DNA of 64,000 bases from contig JADJXA010000003.1 in NCBI GenBank assembly GCA_016716065.1, positions 840,534 through 904,533 of the forward strand, written 5' to 3'. This stretch comes from Candidatus Leptovillus gracilis (GTDB lineage: Bacteria > Chloroflexota > Anaerolineae > Promineifilales > Promineifilaceae). The notes under the pieces were generated by a model. That model worked only from the letters and a program-made list of their open reading frames with translations, did no database searches and was not told where the DNA came from. Both the position numbers and the translations under genes were made by a program. Of this stretch, positions 15,825 through 24,604 are shown in pieces (within the stretch, counting starts at the first letter, position 1; every line of letters starts with the position of its first letter).

Positions 15825-17662
15825 ACAAGCAGCTTGAATTTGATACCAAACCCACTCTAGACTGGTCCCGTTACCTTGTATTGGCCTTTTTAGTCGGCAG
15901 CGTCATGGCGGTGATGTTATTGGCGTTTACGGCCGTGCCGCGCACCCAGGCAGAGCTGGCCGGGGCCGGCGGGGCCTCCATTTGCGGCACTAAGTTCAAC
16001 GACCTGAACGGCAACGGCGCCTGGGACAATCCTCCAGAGCAGGGACTGCCCGGCTGGACAATTCAACTGAGCGGCGGCGTCGGCACAGTCCTCTCCGCCA
16101 CCACCAACGTCAATGGCCTTTATTGCTTCGACAATTTGCCCGATGGCCCATACGTCGTGCAAGAAATCAACCAACTGGGTTGGCAGCAAACCTTCCCATT
16201 GGACCCAATCGGCGGTCCTGGCGTCCATAACGTCATCATCACCAATGGGCAGCCACGTGATGGCCTTGATTTCGGTAATCGCGAGGAACTGGGCAACAGC
16301 GGCATTTGGGGTAAGAAGTTTTATGACGTTGACAACAACGGCCAATGGGATGTTGGCGAACCTGGATTACCCGGCTGGGTTATCCAACTAGTGGGCGATA
16401 ACAGCACCACCCTAACCACCACCACAGACGCCACCGGCACTTATTGGTTTACCGGGATTGCCACCGGCACTTATACCATCACAGAACAATTAAAACCCGG
16501 TTGGACACAAACATTCCCCCTGCCTCCTGGCAATCATGTAGTGCTTTTTGTGCCGCCACAAGTCATTGGAAACCTGAACTTTGGCAACTACATCCAACCC
16601 GGCGAAATCCACGGCCAAAAATTCTTTGATGCCGACGGCGATGGCCTGCAAGACCCCGGCGAAAATGGTCTGCCCAACTGGACCATTCAGGTGCAGAGCA
16701 ATAATGTCGTCACGTCTACCACCACCGACAACCAGGGCAATTATTGGTTTATGAATCTGCCGCCAGGCAGTTACGTGGTGTCAGAAGTCCAGCCACCGCC
16801 CATTTGGAACGGACAACAAATGATTCAGTGGGTTCAAACAGCGCCCGTCACTGGCACCTACACCCTTCAACTTGATCCCGGCGAAGTGATAACCGACGCC
16901 GATTTTGGCAACTGGCAGGGCGGCAAAAATGACTTTTGCATGATCCCTTGGGATAATCACTTCCTGAACACAACTTCTTTACTGACGGAGATCTACATCT
17001 TTAATACTTCCACCACTGCGCAGAAAGGGTACACCGTGCAGTTGGTTGGTCCCACCACATTCAACGTGTTAACACAACTGCCCATTTCGCTGAATCCATT
17101 CCAATATGGCGTGGTGCAGATTAATGTGGACTATCCCAGTATGTTTACCGGGCCTTCGCAGTCCACTGTGTTCCAGGCAGTGGTGACCAATCTGGACACC
17201 GGCACATCTTTCACTTGCCAGGCCGCGTTGTGGTCTTTTTCGCCAATATGGTGGACTAGCCCCAATGTCAATTCTGGCCTCAGCGGTGGTATTCCCTTTG
17301 GCTTTACCCAAAACATCAGCTTCACGGTGCAAAATAACAGCGTTCGCTCCACGCATGGTCTCAACGGCGGTGGGGACGCCACCTACCGGGTTTGGGCGAT
17401 GACGCGCGGGATGGAACCGACACCGGCTGTCAGCCTGAATGGGCTGCCGCCCGGCGTAGCCATTACCGGGACCATTGCCAACACGCCGGGAGAAACCCAC
17501 ATTCCTATCTCGGTGCAGTACACCGAGTTTGTCCTGTTAGGCCCCACCGACATTATTCTGGAAATGGATGTGACCGGTGATGGCGAAGTGGATATGGTGA
17601 CATCGTATCTGTTTTACATTGAACCACCGCGTCTATTTTTACCGGTGGTTGTAAAGCCATAA
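15821..17662 (+). CDS. Surface protein with three SdrD/Cna B-type domains
   Basis: 613 residues. A membrane-type signal at about 18-40 (YLVLAFLVGSVMAVMLLAF, cleavage near TQAEL). Three tandem B-type domains at about 48-145, 150-250 and 255-360, each opening with G(T/K/Q)KF(N/Y/F)D(L/V/A)(N/D)G(N/D)G and (E/P)xGLPxWxIQ and closing with a YVVQE/YTITE/YVVSE strand. Such domains bind calcium or form rigid stalks in adhesins. The remaining ~240 residues are beta-rich and unrecognised. The C-terminal PRLFLPVVVKP is the LPVV-type tail shared with two other secreted proteins here. It is preceded by a good promoter and followed by a strong terminator, so it is probably its own short operon with the 66-codon frame. 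Confidence 0.82.
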   Translation: MNKQLEFDTKPTLDWSRYLVLAFLVGSVMAVMLLAFTAVPRTQAELAGAGGASICGTKFNDLNGNGAWDNPPEQGLPGWTIQLSGGVGTVLSATTNVNGLYCFDNLPDGPYVVQEINQLGWQQTFPLDPIGGPGVHNVIITNGQPRDGLDFGNREELGNSGIWGKKFYDVDNNGQWDVGEPGLPGWVIQLVGDNSTTLTTTTDATGTYWFTGIATGTYTITEQLKPGWTQTFPLPPGNHVVLFVPPQVIGNLNFGNYIQPGEIHGQKFFDADGDGLQDPGENGLPNWTIQVQSNNVVTSTTTDNQGNYWFMNLPPGSYVVSEVQPPPIWNGQQMIQWVQTAPVTGTYTLQLDPGEVITDADFGNWQGGKNDFCMIPWDNHFLNTTSLLTEIYIFNTSTTAQKGYTVQLVGPTTFNVLTQLPISLNPFQYGVVQINVDYPSMFTGPSQSTVFQAVVTNLDTGTSFTCQAALWSFSPIWWTSPNVNSGLSGGIPFGFTQNISFTVQNNSVRSTHGLNGGGDATYRVWAMTRGMEPTPAVSLNGLPPGVAITGTIANTPGETHIPISVQYTEFVLLGPTDIILEMDVTGDGEVDMVTSYLFYIEPPRLFLPVVVKP

Positions 17663-17680
17663 CCTGACACGCAGCCAACC

Positions 17681-17712
17681 AAAGCGGCGGCTGGACAACC
17701 AGCCGCCGCTTT
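17681..17712 (+). terminator. Hairpin terminator after the SdrD-type gene
   Basis: AAAGCGGCGGCTGG (17681-17694), loop ACAA, and the exact complement CCAGCCGCCGCTTT (17699-17712). It begins 19 bases after the stop codon. The T-run is short, but stem quality and position support termination. Confidence 0.75.
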
Positions 17713-17849
17713 GTAACCATCCCAAAATTAGTTCGTAGTGGCGGCTTTAGCCGTCCAGACCGCTGAAGCGGTTACTACAAACCCAAAACGGGAAGTAATT
17801 TTGGGATGATCCCTTAGGAACACGGATTAAATACCCTACGGAACTTCAC

Positions 17850-17930
17850 GGCGTCATGCCTGCGAAGGCAGGCATCCACTCCTGTAACAACATGGATTCC
17901 CGCCTTCGCGGGAATGACGAGTCCCGCACT
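17850..17930. repeat. REP-like pair of hairpins
   Basis: Two imperfect hairpins follow one another: TGCCTGCGAAGGCAGGCA, then ATTCCCGCCTTCGCGGGAAT. This GCGAAGGCGGGAAT-type text is a very common dispersed intergenic repeat in many bacterial genomes. Confidence 0.6.
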
Positions 17931-17973
17931 TAATTGAATTTTCGTTCCTAACGCAAGTTTATCTCTGCGCCTC

Positions 17974-18086
17974 CAGCAATTCCAATGATGAACCTGGCGT
18001 AGGGCTGGACGGCGCGGAGAAAACGCCATTTTTCACTGCCAGCACCTGACCGCGCCTTCCCGCCCCTACCATCATTGGAATTGCTG
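17974..18086. mobile_element. MITE-like element, copy 1
   Basis: A perfect 17-bp terminal inverted repeat, CAGCAATTCCAATGATG (17974-17990) against 18070-18086, encloses an inner inverted repeat related to GTAGGGGCGGGACGGCGCG. No coding capacity. The same architecture recurs at 31200-31330 and about 61729-61928. Confidence 0.6.
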
Positions 18087-18127
18087 CTGCGTCTTTGCGT
18101 TAAATTATCTTCGAAGGAGGTAGAAAG

Positions 18128-18601
18128 ATGGATCTAGCAGCAATTCTCGTCTCGCAGTATCTGGCCTCACTGGAAATGCTCAAGCAGACAATTACCCTGT
18201 GCCCGGAGCCGCTTTGGAATGCGGCGAACGACAGGAATAAATTCTGGCAGGTCGCCTACCATGCCCTCTACTTTACCCATGAGTATCTGGCAGACTCTTA
18301 TGAATCCTTTACGCCCTGGATCAAGCATCGGGAAGTGTACGACTTCGATGACTCGCAGGTCTTCGAGCCTTACGATAAAGACACAATCTTGGAGTACCTG
18401 GCCTTCTGCCAGCAGCATGTTGTGGAAAGAATACCAAAGTTGAATCTGGAAGCGCCGGAAGGGCATGGTAGGTCTTTGATCACGTTAGAGCTGCAAATCT
18501 ACTCGATCCGGCACTTGATGCAGCATACCGGCGAGCTGATGGAACGGCTCGGCTCTCGCACAGGCGCAGAGATTGATTGGGTGGGATGGAAACATGGCTA
18601 G
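18128..18601 (+). CDS. DinB-like four-helix protein
   Basis: 157 residues with a strong Shine-Dalgarno (GGAGG, seven bases before ATG). The layout is that of the DinB/YfiT fold: helix 1 near LEMLKQTITLCPEPLWNAA, a histidine in VAYHALYFTHEYL, and a last helix with SIRHLMQHTGELMERLG ending in DWVGWKHG. Helix-borne histidines in this superfamily bind a divalent metal. Members act as metal-dependent transferases or are of unknown function, often damage- or stress-linked. The next gene is a shortened relative, so the pair probably arose by duplication. The family call is good; the specific reaction is unknown. Confidence 0.7.
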   Translation: MDLAAILVSQYLASLEMLKQTITLCPEPLWNAANDRNKFWQVAYHALYFTHEYLADSYESFTPWIKHREVYDFDDSQVFEPYDKDTILEYLAFCQQHVVERIPKLNLEAPEGHGRSLITLELQIYSIRHLMQHTGELMERLGSRTGAEIDWVGWKHG

Positions 18602-18643
18602 TTGAACACAGCGAGGCGCGTGGGCAAAAACAATGGAGGCAGC

Positions 18644-18949
18644 ATGAACATTATCACCTGGCGAACGATCATCTGGCAGCAGTTCGAGGCGGTCATAGAT
18701 ATGCTTGGCGACGCTATAAAGTTCTGCGCGGACCATCTCTGGACGGCCGTTTTGTGGGACGAACCGGATAACGCTGAGTACGGACAATTCTCGTTTGTGG
18801 CTTACCATGCCCTGTTCTGCTGTATGCGCCACGTTCAGGAACACGCCGCGCACTTGAGTTTCCTGCTCACGCAGCACGGTGTGACGGGTTTTGATTGGGT
18901 AACCCAGGCCAGAAACATAACCTCTTCTGACTGCGCATCTCTACAATAG
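18644..18949 (+). CDS. Shortened DinB-like protein
   Basis: 101 residues from ATG 18644, chosen for the GGAGG six bases upstream; a longer reading from TTG 18602 lacks such a site. It parallels the preceding DinB-like protein at both ends: FVAYHALFCC corresponds to QVAYHALYFT, and MRHVQEHAAHLSFLL plus FDWVTQAR corresponds to IRHLMQHTGELMERL plus IDWVGWKHG. The ~70 residues between those segments are absent, so two of the usual helices are shortened or lost. It may be a degenerating duplicate or a minimal dimer-forming version. It lies 42 bases after the DinB-like gene and just before a DNA glycosylase-like gene, probably in one operon. Confidence 0.55.
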   Translation: MNIITWRTIIWQQFEAVIDMLGDAIKFCADHLWTAVLWDEPDNAEYGQFSFVAYHALFCCMRHVQEHAAHLSFLLTQHGVTGFDWVTQARNITSSDCASLQ

Positions 18950-18955
18950 GCCATT

Positions 18956-20197
18956 ATGCTGACTATCAACATTGAAACAGCCCGTCGTTTTATCCTCGGT
19001 AAGCAGGGCTTGTGGCCGGGGCGGCGCTGGCGCGGCGTGGCGGGCACAGCCCAGGCCATGCACGCCATGGAATATTTGCAGCTCGACCCCCTGCAAATCA
19101 TCGCCCGCAGCCAGGACATCAAGCTGTACGGCCGTGTCCTTGATTACACACCTGGTATATGGGAAGATGTGACCTACCAGCAGCGCCAATTCTTTGACTG
19201 GGGTGGCTGGCTGGCTGCCCGGCCAATGGACGAACTGCCGCACTGGCGCGTGGTCATGCGCCGCGAGCGTGATACCCACGCCGTGCGCATTCGCGATATG
19301 GCGCGCGACCACGCCGAGGCCATCGTCGAAATGCGGGCCATTTTGCAGGAGCGCGGTACCGTGAGCAATCGCGACTTCAAGATGGCGACGCGGACACGAA
19401 CGCAAAGTTATCGCGGCCGTAAGGACAGCGCGCTCGCTTTGTATTATTTATGGCGTACCGGTGAAGTGATGACCCACCACCGCGAGAACTTCGAACGTGT
19501 GTACGCCCTGACTGAAAACGTCGCCCCGGCGCATCACATTCGCGAAAGCGACGAGGCTGAGACTGACCGCTTCCTGATTAAAAAGGATATCAGCTTCTCC
19601 GGCCTGTCACGGGCGAGCCGTGTGAGTGATTCGTTTCACCGCGGCGTGCCCTTTGGCAAAGTCAAGCAGATGCTCGAAGCGATGTTGGCGGTTGGCGATC
19701 TCATCGAGGTGCAGGTTGAAGGTTGGAAGGCGATGCACTACGCGCTCGGCAGCGACGTCCAGGCGCTGCACGATTTGAGCGCCGAGCGCGTGCCCCAGGC
19801 GTGGACGCCGCTGGACACAACCACGACGGAAGAGGTCGTCTTCCTGGCGCCGCTCGATCCTGTCAGCGCGCGCGGGCGCGCCAAAGTTCTATTTGGCTTC
19901 GACTATGTGTGGGAAGTGTATAAACCGGTGGACAAGCGCAAGTTCGGTTATTACACGCTGCCGGTTTTGTGGGGCGACCGGCTCGTGGCGCGCTTCGACA
20001 GCAAACTCGACCGGGCAACCAGCACGTTCGTTATCTTGGGCTTGTGGTTGGAAGATGAGGCCCTCGGCAAAGATGAGGCATTTGCCGAGGTATTGGCTCG
20101 CGGGTTTACCCGATTCATCACTTTTCTCGGCGCAAACAAGCTGGATGCAAAGGCGATTCGTGAGCCGCTGCTGCGCCAACGAGTACAGGCTTCATAA
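18956..20197 (+). CDS. YcaQ/AlkZ-like winged-helix DNA glycosylase
   Basis: 413 residues. The N-terminus (ARRFILGKQGLWPGRRWRG, then AMEYLQLDPLQIIARSQDI) and downstream winged-helix segments match the HTH_42/YcaQ family. YcaQ and AlkZ unhook interstrand crosslinks or excise bulky alkylated bases using a catalytic Q-x-Q or Q-x-D motif. Here QLD (in YLQLDPL) fits the YcaQ-type Q-x-D variant. Later FLAPLDPVSARGRAKVLFGF and YYTLPVLWGDRLVARFD are also typical. Together with the DinB-like genes upstream this suggests a small DNA-damage or alkylation-response unit, but that grouping is inferred. Start ATG lies seven bases after the preceding stop. Family call strong, lesion specificity unknown. Confidence 0.82.
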   Translation: MLTINIETARRFILGKQGLWPGRRWRGVAGTAQAMHAMEYLQLDPLQIIARSQDIKLYGRVLDYTPGIWEDVTYQQRQFFDWGGWLAARPMDELPHWRVVMRRERDTHAVRIRDMARDHAEAIVEMRAILQERGTVSNRDFKMATRTRTQSYRGRKDSALALYYLWRTGEVMTHHRENFERVYALTENVAPAHHIRESDEAETDRFLIKKDISFSGLSRASRVSDSFHRGVPFGKVKQMLEAMLAVGDLIEVQVEGWKAMHYALGSDVQALHDLSAERVPQAWTPLDTTTTEEVVFLAPLDPVSARGRAKVLFGFDYVWEVYKPVDKRKFGYYTLPVLWGDRLVARFDSKLDRATSTFVILGLWLEDEALGKDEAFAEVLARGFTRFITFLGANKLDAKAIREPLLRQRVQAS

Positions 20198-20404
20198 ACC
20201 GTAAAATCAGGCTGGGTATAGGCCCATAAAACCAGCAAGAATGCATTACCCATGAGAATGCCCATTGGCCTGTTATCTTGATGCTTTCCTCTTCGACGTA
20301 TTCATAGGTGGGCAAAACCACCTAGATAACCCTTTTTGGTTCTGGCTTGTCCTGGTTAGGTGGTTGACGCCAGATATAGGGGCAACCACGTAGGGGACAG
20401 ATTC
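20198..20404. other. Convergent spacer between the glycosylase and liv genes
   Basis: No gene seen. It contains an imperfect inverted repeat AACCACCT ... AGGTGGTT (about 20318-20364) that could act as a bidirectional terminator for the converging genes. Confidence 0.4.
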
Positions 20405-21199
20405 TCAGGAGAGCCAGCGTTTGCGCCGCTTGTAGTGCTTGACATCGCGGTAGCTTTTGCGCGCGCCAACTTCGTTGAGTCCCAGGTAAAACTCGCGCAC
20501 ATCGGCGTTGTCTTTGAGTTGGGCCGGTTCGCCAGTGAGGACGATACGGCCGTTTTCCATAATGTACGCATAGTCAGCCACATCCAACGCGATACGAGCG
20601 TTCTGCTCTACCAACAAAATGGTCGTACCCTGCTCCTGGTTGATGCGCTTAATGATCTCAAAAATGCTCATCACCAGTAGCGGGGCCAGCCCCAACGATG
20701 GCTCGTCGAGCATAATCAGCCGCGGCCGGGCCATCATCGCCCGGCCGATAGCCAACATCTGCTGCTCGCCACCGGAGAGATAACCGGCCGTTTGTCGCCG
20801 TCGCTCTTTCAGGCGGGGAAAATAAGTAAACACCATTTCGATGTCTTGCTTTATCCCGCCCCGGTCCTGGCGTGTGTAAGCGCCAGCGACCAGATTCTGC
20901 TCCACATCCAGATGCTCGAACACCCGCCGCCCTTCCATCACCTGGAAAACGCCGCGCCGCACCACGTCGGCCGCGTCTAAATCCTGAATTTTCTCATTCT
21001 CGAACAGAATCTCGCCATCGGTCACTTCCCCATTTTCCGCCTTCAACAGCCCAGAAATGGCTTTCAGCGTCGTGGACTTGCCCGCTCCATTGGAACCAAG
21101 CAGGGCCACAATCTTACCCTGGGGAACTTCCAGCGACATTCCCTTCAGCACCAGGATGACATCGTTATAAATGACTTCGACGTTATTAAGCGCGAGCAT
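20405..21199 (-). CDS. livF: Branched-chain-type ABC transporter ATP-binding protein LivF
   Basis: 264 residues from ATG 21199 (GGAG six bases upstream); an upstream in-frame start at 21259 would add 20 residues not typical of the family. Walker A GSNGAGKST, signature YLSGGEQQMLAIGRAMMA, Walker B LIMLDEPSLGL. The C-terminal extension RKSYRDVKHYKRRKRWLS goes beyond the usual LivF end. LivF hydrolyses ATP with LivG to drive uptake through LivH-LivM. It is the last gene of the minus-strand transporter cluster that begins at 27439. The presence of an acyl-CoA ligase in the cluster makes an organic acid as plausible a substrate as an amino acid. Confidence 0.9.
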   Translation of the reverse strand: MLALNNVEVIYNDVILVLKGMSLEVPQGKIVALLGSNGAGKSTTLKAISGLLKAENGEVTDGEILFENEKIQDLDAADVVRRGVFQVMEGRRVFEHLDVEQNLVAGAYTRQDRGGIKQDIEMVFTYFPRLKERRRQTAGYLSGGEQQMLAIGRAMMARPRLIMLDEPSLGLAPLLVMSIFEIIKRINQEQGTTILLVEQNARIALDVADYAYIMENGRIVLTGEPAQLKDNADVREFYLGLNEVGARKSYRDVKHYKRRKRWLS

Positions 21200-21288
21200 G
21201 TTCACTCCGAAAACGGTTGGGAGTTGCCAGTTGTCAGTGGGACAGTTCTTGCCTAACAACCAGCAATCCCAACCATCAACTACTGTCC

Positions 21289-22470
21289 TCAGCCACCGGC
21301 ACGGATGTAATCGGTCAGCCGTTGGTGGATGCCGTTGCGTACCTGGTACAGTTGCAGCGATTTGTTGCCGCTGTGGTCGCTGCTGTTGTAGGTGAGCGGC
21401 GCGGTTACGCCACCGGTTTCATAATTCGTGAAAGTCTCCAGCGCCGCTTTGATGTTGGGGCCGGTCACTTCTTGACCATTGGCGATAACTTTGGCGATGG
21501 CGTCTACCATGACGCGCATGGTAGTCCAGCCCTGCACGTAATGGACGCCCAATTCATCCAGGTCCTTACCGATTTTTTCGGTGTACGGCCGTATTTCACT
21601 CTCGATCAACGCCGCGCCGCTGCCGGGAAAGGCAAAGGGGCTGGCCGCCAACGTGCCTTCGGCCGCATCCCCAGCCAAACGGACAAACAACTCATCGGCG
21701 CACCAGTTCAGGCAGACGATCCCGACGTCCAGGCCCAAACGGGCCACGTCTTTAACTAAAGTGGCGGCCGGCGAGGAGACATTTTGGATGACGATATATT
21801 GCGCCCCGGCATCTTTTACCTGTGTAAGCTGCGCCGTAAAGTCAGAGGTTCCGGCCGGCATGGGGATGCCGATAACCGTCATGCCGTTGGCTTCTGCCCA
21901 CCGGCGACCATCTTCCAACGGTGATGTGCCGAAGGGGCTGTCATGGTGCATCAGAGCAACAACGGTCGCCCCGTCTTCTTTGGCGTGTTGTAAACCGATG
22001 ATGAATTGATCAGAGTAAGAAGTGCCCGCCAGGAAATTGTAGGGCGTTTCTTCTGGATTGGTAAGAGCGGCCGAGTAAGAAGCGGACATGAACGGGATTT
22101 CATCTTCAGTGACCCGGCCGCGCAGCGCTTCCGTATCGCCCGTGCCCCAACCCTGGAAGGCCACAACACCCTGAGAGGTGTATTGGCTGTATAACTGCTC
22201 TGCCTGGTCTACTTTGTAGGCGTAATCCTGGGAAAGCAGTTCGATTTGCCGGCCGCCCACCCCCCCATTTTCGTTGATGAACTTTACAAAATCGCGGATG
22301 CCATCCGCATACGGCGTACCAACATCGGCCGTTGCCCCAGTCAGATCATGTACAGCGCCGATTTTAATGGGGCCGGTGGCCGAATCGCCGTCGCTGCGGC
22401 CACCACAGGCTGCCAGGGCCAGGCTGGCAAGCAGAACCAAAACAAACAACATCGTCCTTTTCTTAAACAT
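21289..22470 (-). CDS. livK: ABC transporter substrate-binding lipoprotein, LivK type
   Basis: 393 residues from ATG 22470 with AGGAGG nine bases upstream; an in-frame start at 22515 is less likely. Lipoprotein signal LVLLASLALAAC, lipidated Cys22. Then the type-1 periplasmic-binding fold typical of branched-chain amino acid or amide receptors (IKIGAVHDLTGATADVG, FQGWGTGDTEALRGRVTEDE, VALMHHDSPFGTSPLEDG). It captures the substrate outside the membrane and delivers it to LivHM. Ligand identity cannot be read from sequence. It lies between livM and livF in the cluster. Confidence 0.9.
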   Translation of the reverse strand: MFKKRTMLFVLVLLASLALAACGGRSDGDSATGPIKIGAVHDLTGATADVGTPYADGIRDFVKFINENGGVGGRQIELLSQDYAYKVDQAEQLYSQYTSQGVVAFQGWGTGDTEALRGRVTEDEIPFMSASYSAALTNPEETPYNFLAGTSYSDQFIIGLQHAKEDGATVVALMHHDSPFGTSPLEDGRRWAEANGMTVIGIPMPAGTSDFTAQLTQVKDAGAQYIVIQNVSSPAATLVKDVARLGLDVGIVCLNWCADELFVRLAGDAAEGTLAASPFAFPGSGAALIESEIRPYTEKIGKDLDELGVHYVQGWTTMRVMVDAIAKVIANGQEVTGPNIKAALETFTNYETGGVTAPLTYNSSDHSGNKSLQLYQVRNGIHQRLTDYIRAGG

Positions 22471-22548
22471 CTTCTTTATCCTCCTTAAAATGCAACAGAC
22501 ACAGATGCGACGCACTCTTAACGCGCGCGCTGCGTCTACAACTCACAG

Positions 22549-23589
22549 CTAATAGCTGAACGGCCACAGACGGAAATAATCCTTCACGTTGCGCCAGATT
22601 TTGGCAATGCCTTCCGGCTCAAAAATCAAGAACAAAATAATGACAACACCAAATGAGCCGCGCTGAATGAAAGGCATAATTCCCGCCAGTTGCGGGACAG
22701 AGCCACCCAGGAACGTCCCCAGATTTGACAAGAGGGCCGGCAGCAAGGTGATGAGAATGGCTCCATAAATAGAGCCGGAGACAGACCCCATCCCGCCGAT
22801 GATGATCATAGCCAGGACGGTAATGGACATTTCAATGGTAAATCGTTCGTAATTGACGATGCCACGATATTGGGCCAACATCGCCCCGGACATGCCAATG
22901 ATGAAGGAAGAGGTGGCAAAGGCGAGCAGTTTGTAACGGAAGATGTTCACCCCCATTACCTCGGCGGCGATGTCCTGATCGCGTATGGCGATAAAAGCGC
23001 GGCCGATTCTGGAACGGAACAGGTTGACGGCAAACATGACCGTGAGGACCAGGAAAAAGAGGGTAACCCAATAAAAATTGAAGTCGGTACTCATTCTCTG
23101 GCCGAACAGCCGGGGCGCGGGCACAACCAATGCCTCGACGCCACCGGTGAACGGCGAGCGTATAATTGCCCATTCAATGATTTGTTGCGCGGCCAGCGTG
23201 GCAATAGCCAGATACAGCCCTTTCAGGCGCAGGGAGGGCAGGCCAAAAAACGCGCCAACGGCCGCTGTCACCAAACTGGCAATAGGGATTGTCAGCCACC
23301 AGGGCAGCCCCAATTCCAACACCAACAGGCCGGAGCCATATGCGCCAATCGCCATGAAACCGCCGGTTCCCAGGCTGATCTGTCCGGTGAAGCCGGTGAG
23401 GATGTTCAGGCCAATGGCGGCAATCGCCATAATGCCTACCTGGTTAGCCAGCGTGAGCTGGTAGGTGTTGGCCGTGAAGGGGAAAATGACCACCAGGAGA
23501 ATGACAATTATAATGCGGATGCGCATGAGCGGCGTCGGCCGTAAGCGCATATCTTCGCGGTAGGTGCTGTGAAAAACGCCAGATTCCAT
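22549..23589 (-). CDS. livM: ABC transporter permease, LivM type
   Basis: 346 residues with about nine hydrophobic segments. GFTGQISLGTGGFMAIGAYG near the N-terminus and FIAIRDQDIAAEVMGVNIFR in the cytoplasmic loop are characteristic LivM motifs; the latter is the contact with the ATPases. The start is uncertain: ATG 23589 and ATG 23550 both lack a clear Shine-Dalgarno. It forms the membrane channel with LivH. A 77-base spacer of GTGTTCAGTGTT-type low-complexity text separates it from livH. Confidence 0.9.
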   Translation of the reverse strand: MESGVFHSTYREDMRLRPTPLMRIRIIIVILLVVIFPFTANTYQLTLANQVGIMAIAAIGLNILTGFTGQISLGTGGFMAIGAYGSGLLVLELGLPWWLTIPIASLVTAAVGAFFGLPSLRLKGLYLAIATLAAQQIIEWAIIRSPFTGGVEALVVPAPRLFGQRMSTDFNFYWVTLFFLVLTVMFAVNLFRSRIGRAFIAIRDQDIAAEVMGVNIFRYKLLAFATSSFIIGMSGAMLAQYRGIVNYERFTIEMSITVLAMIIIGGMGSVSGSIYGAILITLLPALLSNLGTFLGGSVPQLAGIMPFIQRGSFGVVIILFLIFEPEGIAKIWRNVKDYFRLWPFSY

Positions 23590-23666
23590 GTTTGGTGTTC
23601 CGTGTTTTGTATACAGTGTTTAGTGTTCGGTGTTCAGTGTTTTGTGTTCAGGATTCGGATGGTGGC
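23590..23666. repeat. Low-complexity GTGTT/GTTCAGT spacer between livH and livM
   Basis: The whole livH-livM gap is made of variants of GTGTTCGGTGTTCAGTGTTTTG. A similar text (CCGTGTTCACGGTTCACGG, ACGGATTACGGATTACGG) fills the gap at 24549-24604 between the ligase gene and livH. Confidence 0.6.
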
Positions 23667-24548
23667 TCAGACGCGCTCGATGCGTATTTCGCCGAATAAG
23701 CCGTAAGGTTTCACCATGAGTATGAAGATGAGAACAATGAAAGGGATGACAGAGGCCAGCCCTAACTCTGGAGCGGTATAGCCGGCCGTATATACCTCCA
23801 GTAAGCCAATGATAATGCCACCCACGATCGCGCCAGGGATGGAGTCGAGGCCGCCTAAAATGACGACGGGGAAGACGCGCAGGCCAAAGCCGGAAAGGGC
23901 GGCGGCGTTTAGCTCAATGATGTTGGCGACGATGACCCCGGCCAGGGCGGCCACGACGGCTGAGATAGACCAGGCGATGGCGAACACCCGCTTGACGCTG
24001 ATGCCCATGCTGAGAGCGGCCTGCTGATCGTCGGCTGTGGCGCGCATGGCGATGCCTTCTTTGGAGTAACGGAAGAAGATCATGAAGATGACCAGCAGCA
24101 CAACGACCAGGCCCAGGGCGATTAATCTGTCGGCGGAGATGATGGCCCCGGCGATGTCTAATGGGGTGCGGGGCAGGAAGGAGGGGAAGGCGCGGCCGGT
24201 GGTCCCCCAGATGGTATTGACGATGGACCTGAGCAGACTGGATAGGCCGATCGTGACCATGATGACGGAAATGATCGGCTCGCCAATCATGGGGCGGAGG
24301 ATGAATCGCTCCACGACGATGCCCAGCAGCACGGCTACGATCATTGTCAGCAGCACGCCCAAGGTCCAGGGCAGGCCAAACTGCACGACAAAGGCGTAAG
24401 TAATGTAGGCCCCGACCATCAAGAAGTCGCCCTGGGCGAAGTTGATGACGTCGCTCGCTTTATAAATCAGGACAAAACCCAACGCTACCAGCGACAGTAC
24501 GGCGCCATTGGTCAACCCGGTTAGCGTCAGTTGGATGAATTTTTCCAT
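23667..24548 (-). CDS. livH: ABC transporter permease, LivH type
   Basis: 293 residues from ATG 24548; a farther in-frame start at 24587 would add 13 atypical residues. Typical LivH sequence: LTGLTNGAVLSLVALGFVLI, KASDVINFAQGDFLMVGAYI, the cytoplasmic loop EGIAMRATADDQQAALSMGI, and VVILGGLDSIPGAIVGGIII. It pairs with LivM in the membrane. The order in the transcript is livG, acyl-CoA ligase, livH, livM, livK, livF. Confidence 0.9.
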   Translation of the reverse strand: MEKFIQLTLTGLTNGAVLSLVALGFVLIYKASDVINFAQGDFLMVGAYITYAFVVQFGLPWTLGVLLTMIVAVLLGIVVERFILRPMIGEPIISVIMVTIGLSSLLRSIVNTIWGTTGRAFPSFLPRTPLDIAGAIISADRLIALGLVVVLLVIFMIFFRYSKEGIAMRATADDQQAALSMGISVKRVFAIAWSISAVVAALAGVIVANIIELNAAALSGFGLRVFPVVILGGLDSIPGAIVGGIIIGLLEVYTAGYTAPELGLASVIPFIVLIFILMVKPYGLFGEIRIERV

Positions 24549-24604
24549 AGTTAGCCCTTTAGTTCGTATTCCGTGTTCACGGTTCACGGATTACGGATTA
24601 CGGT

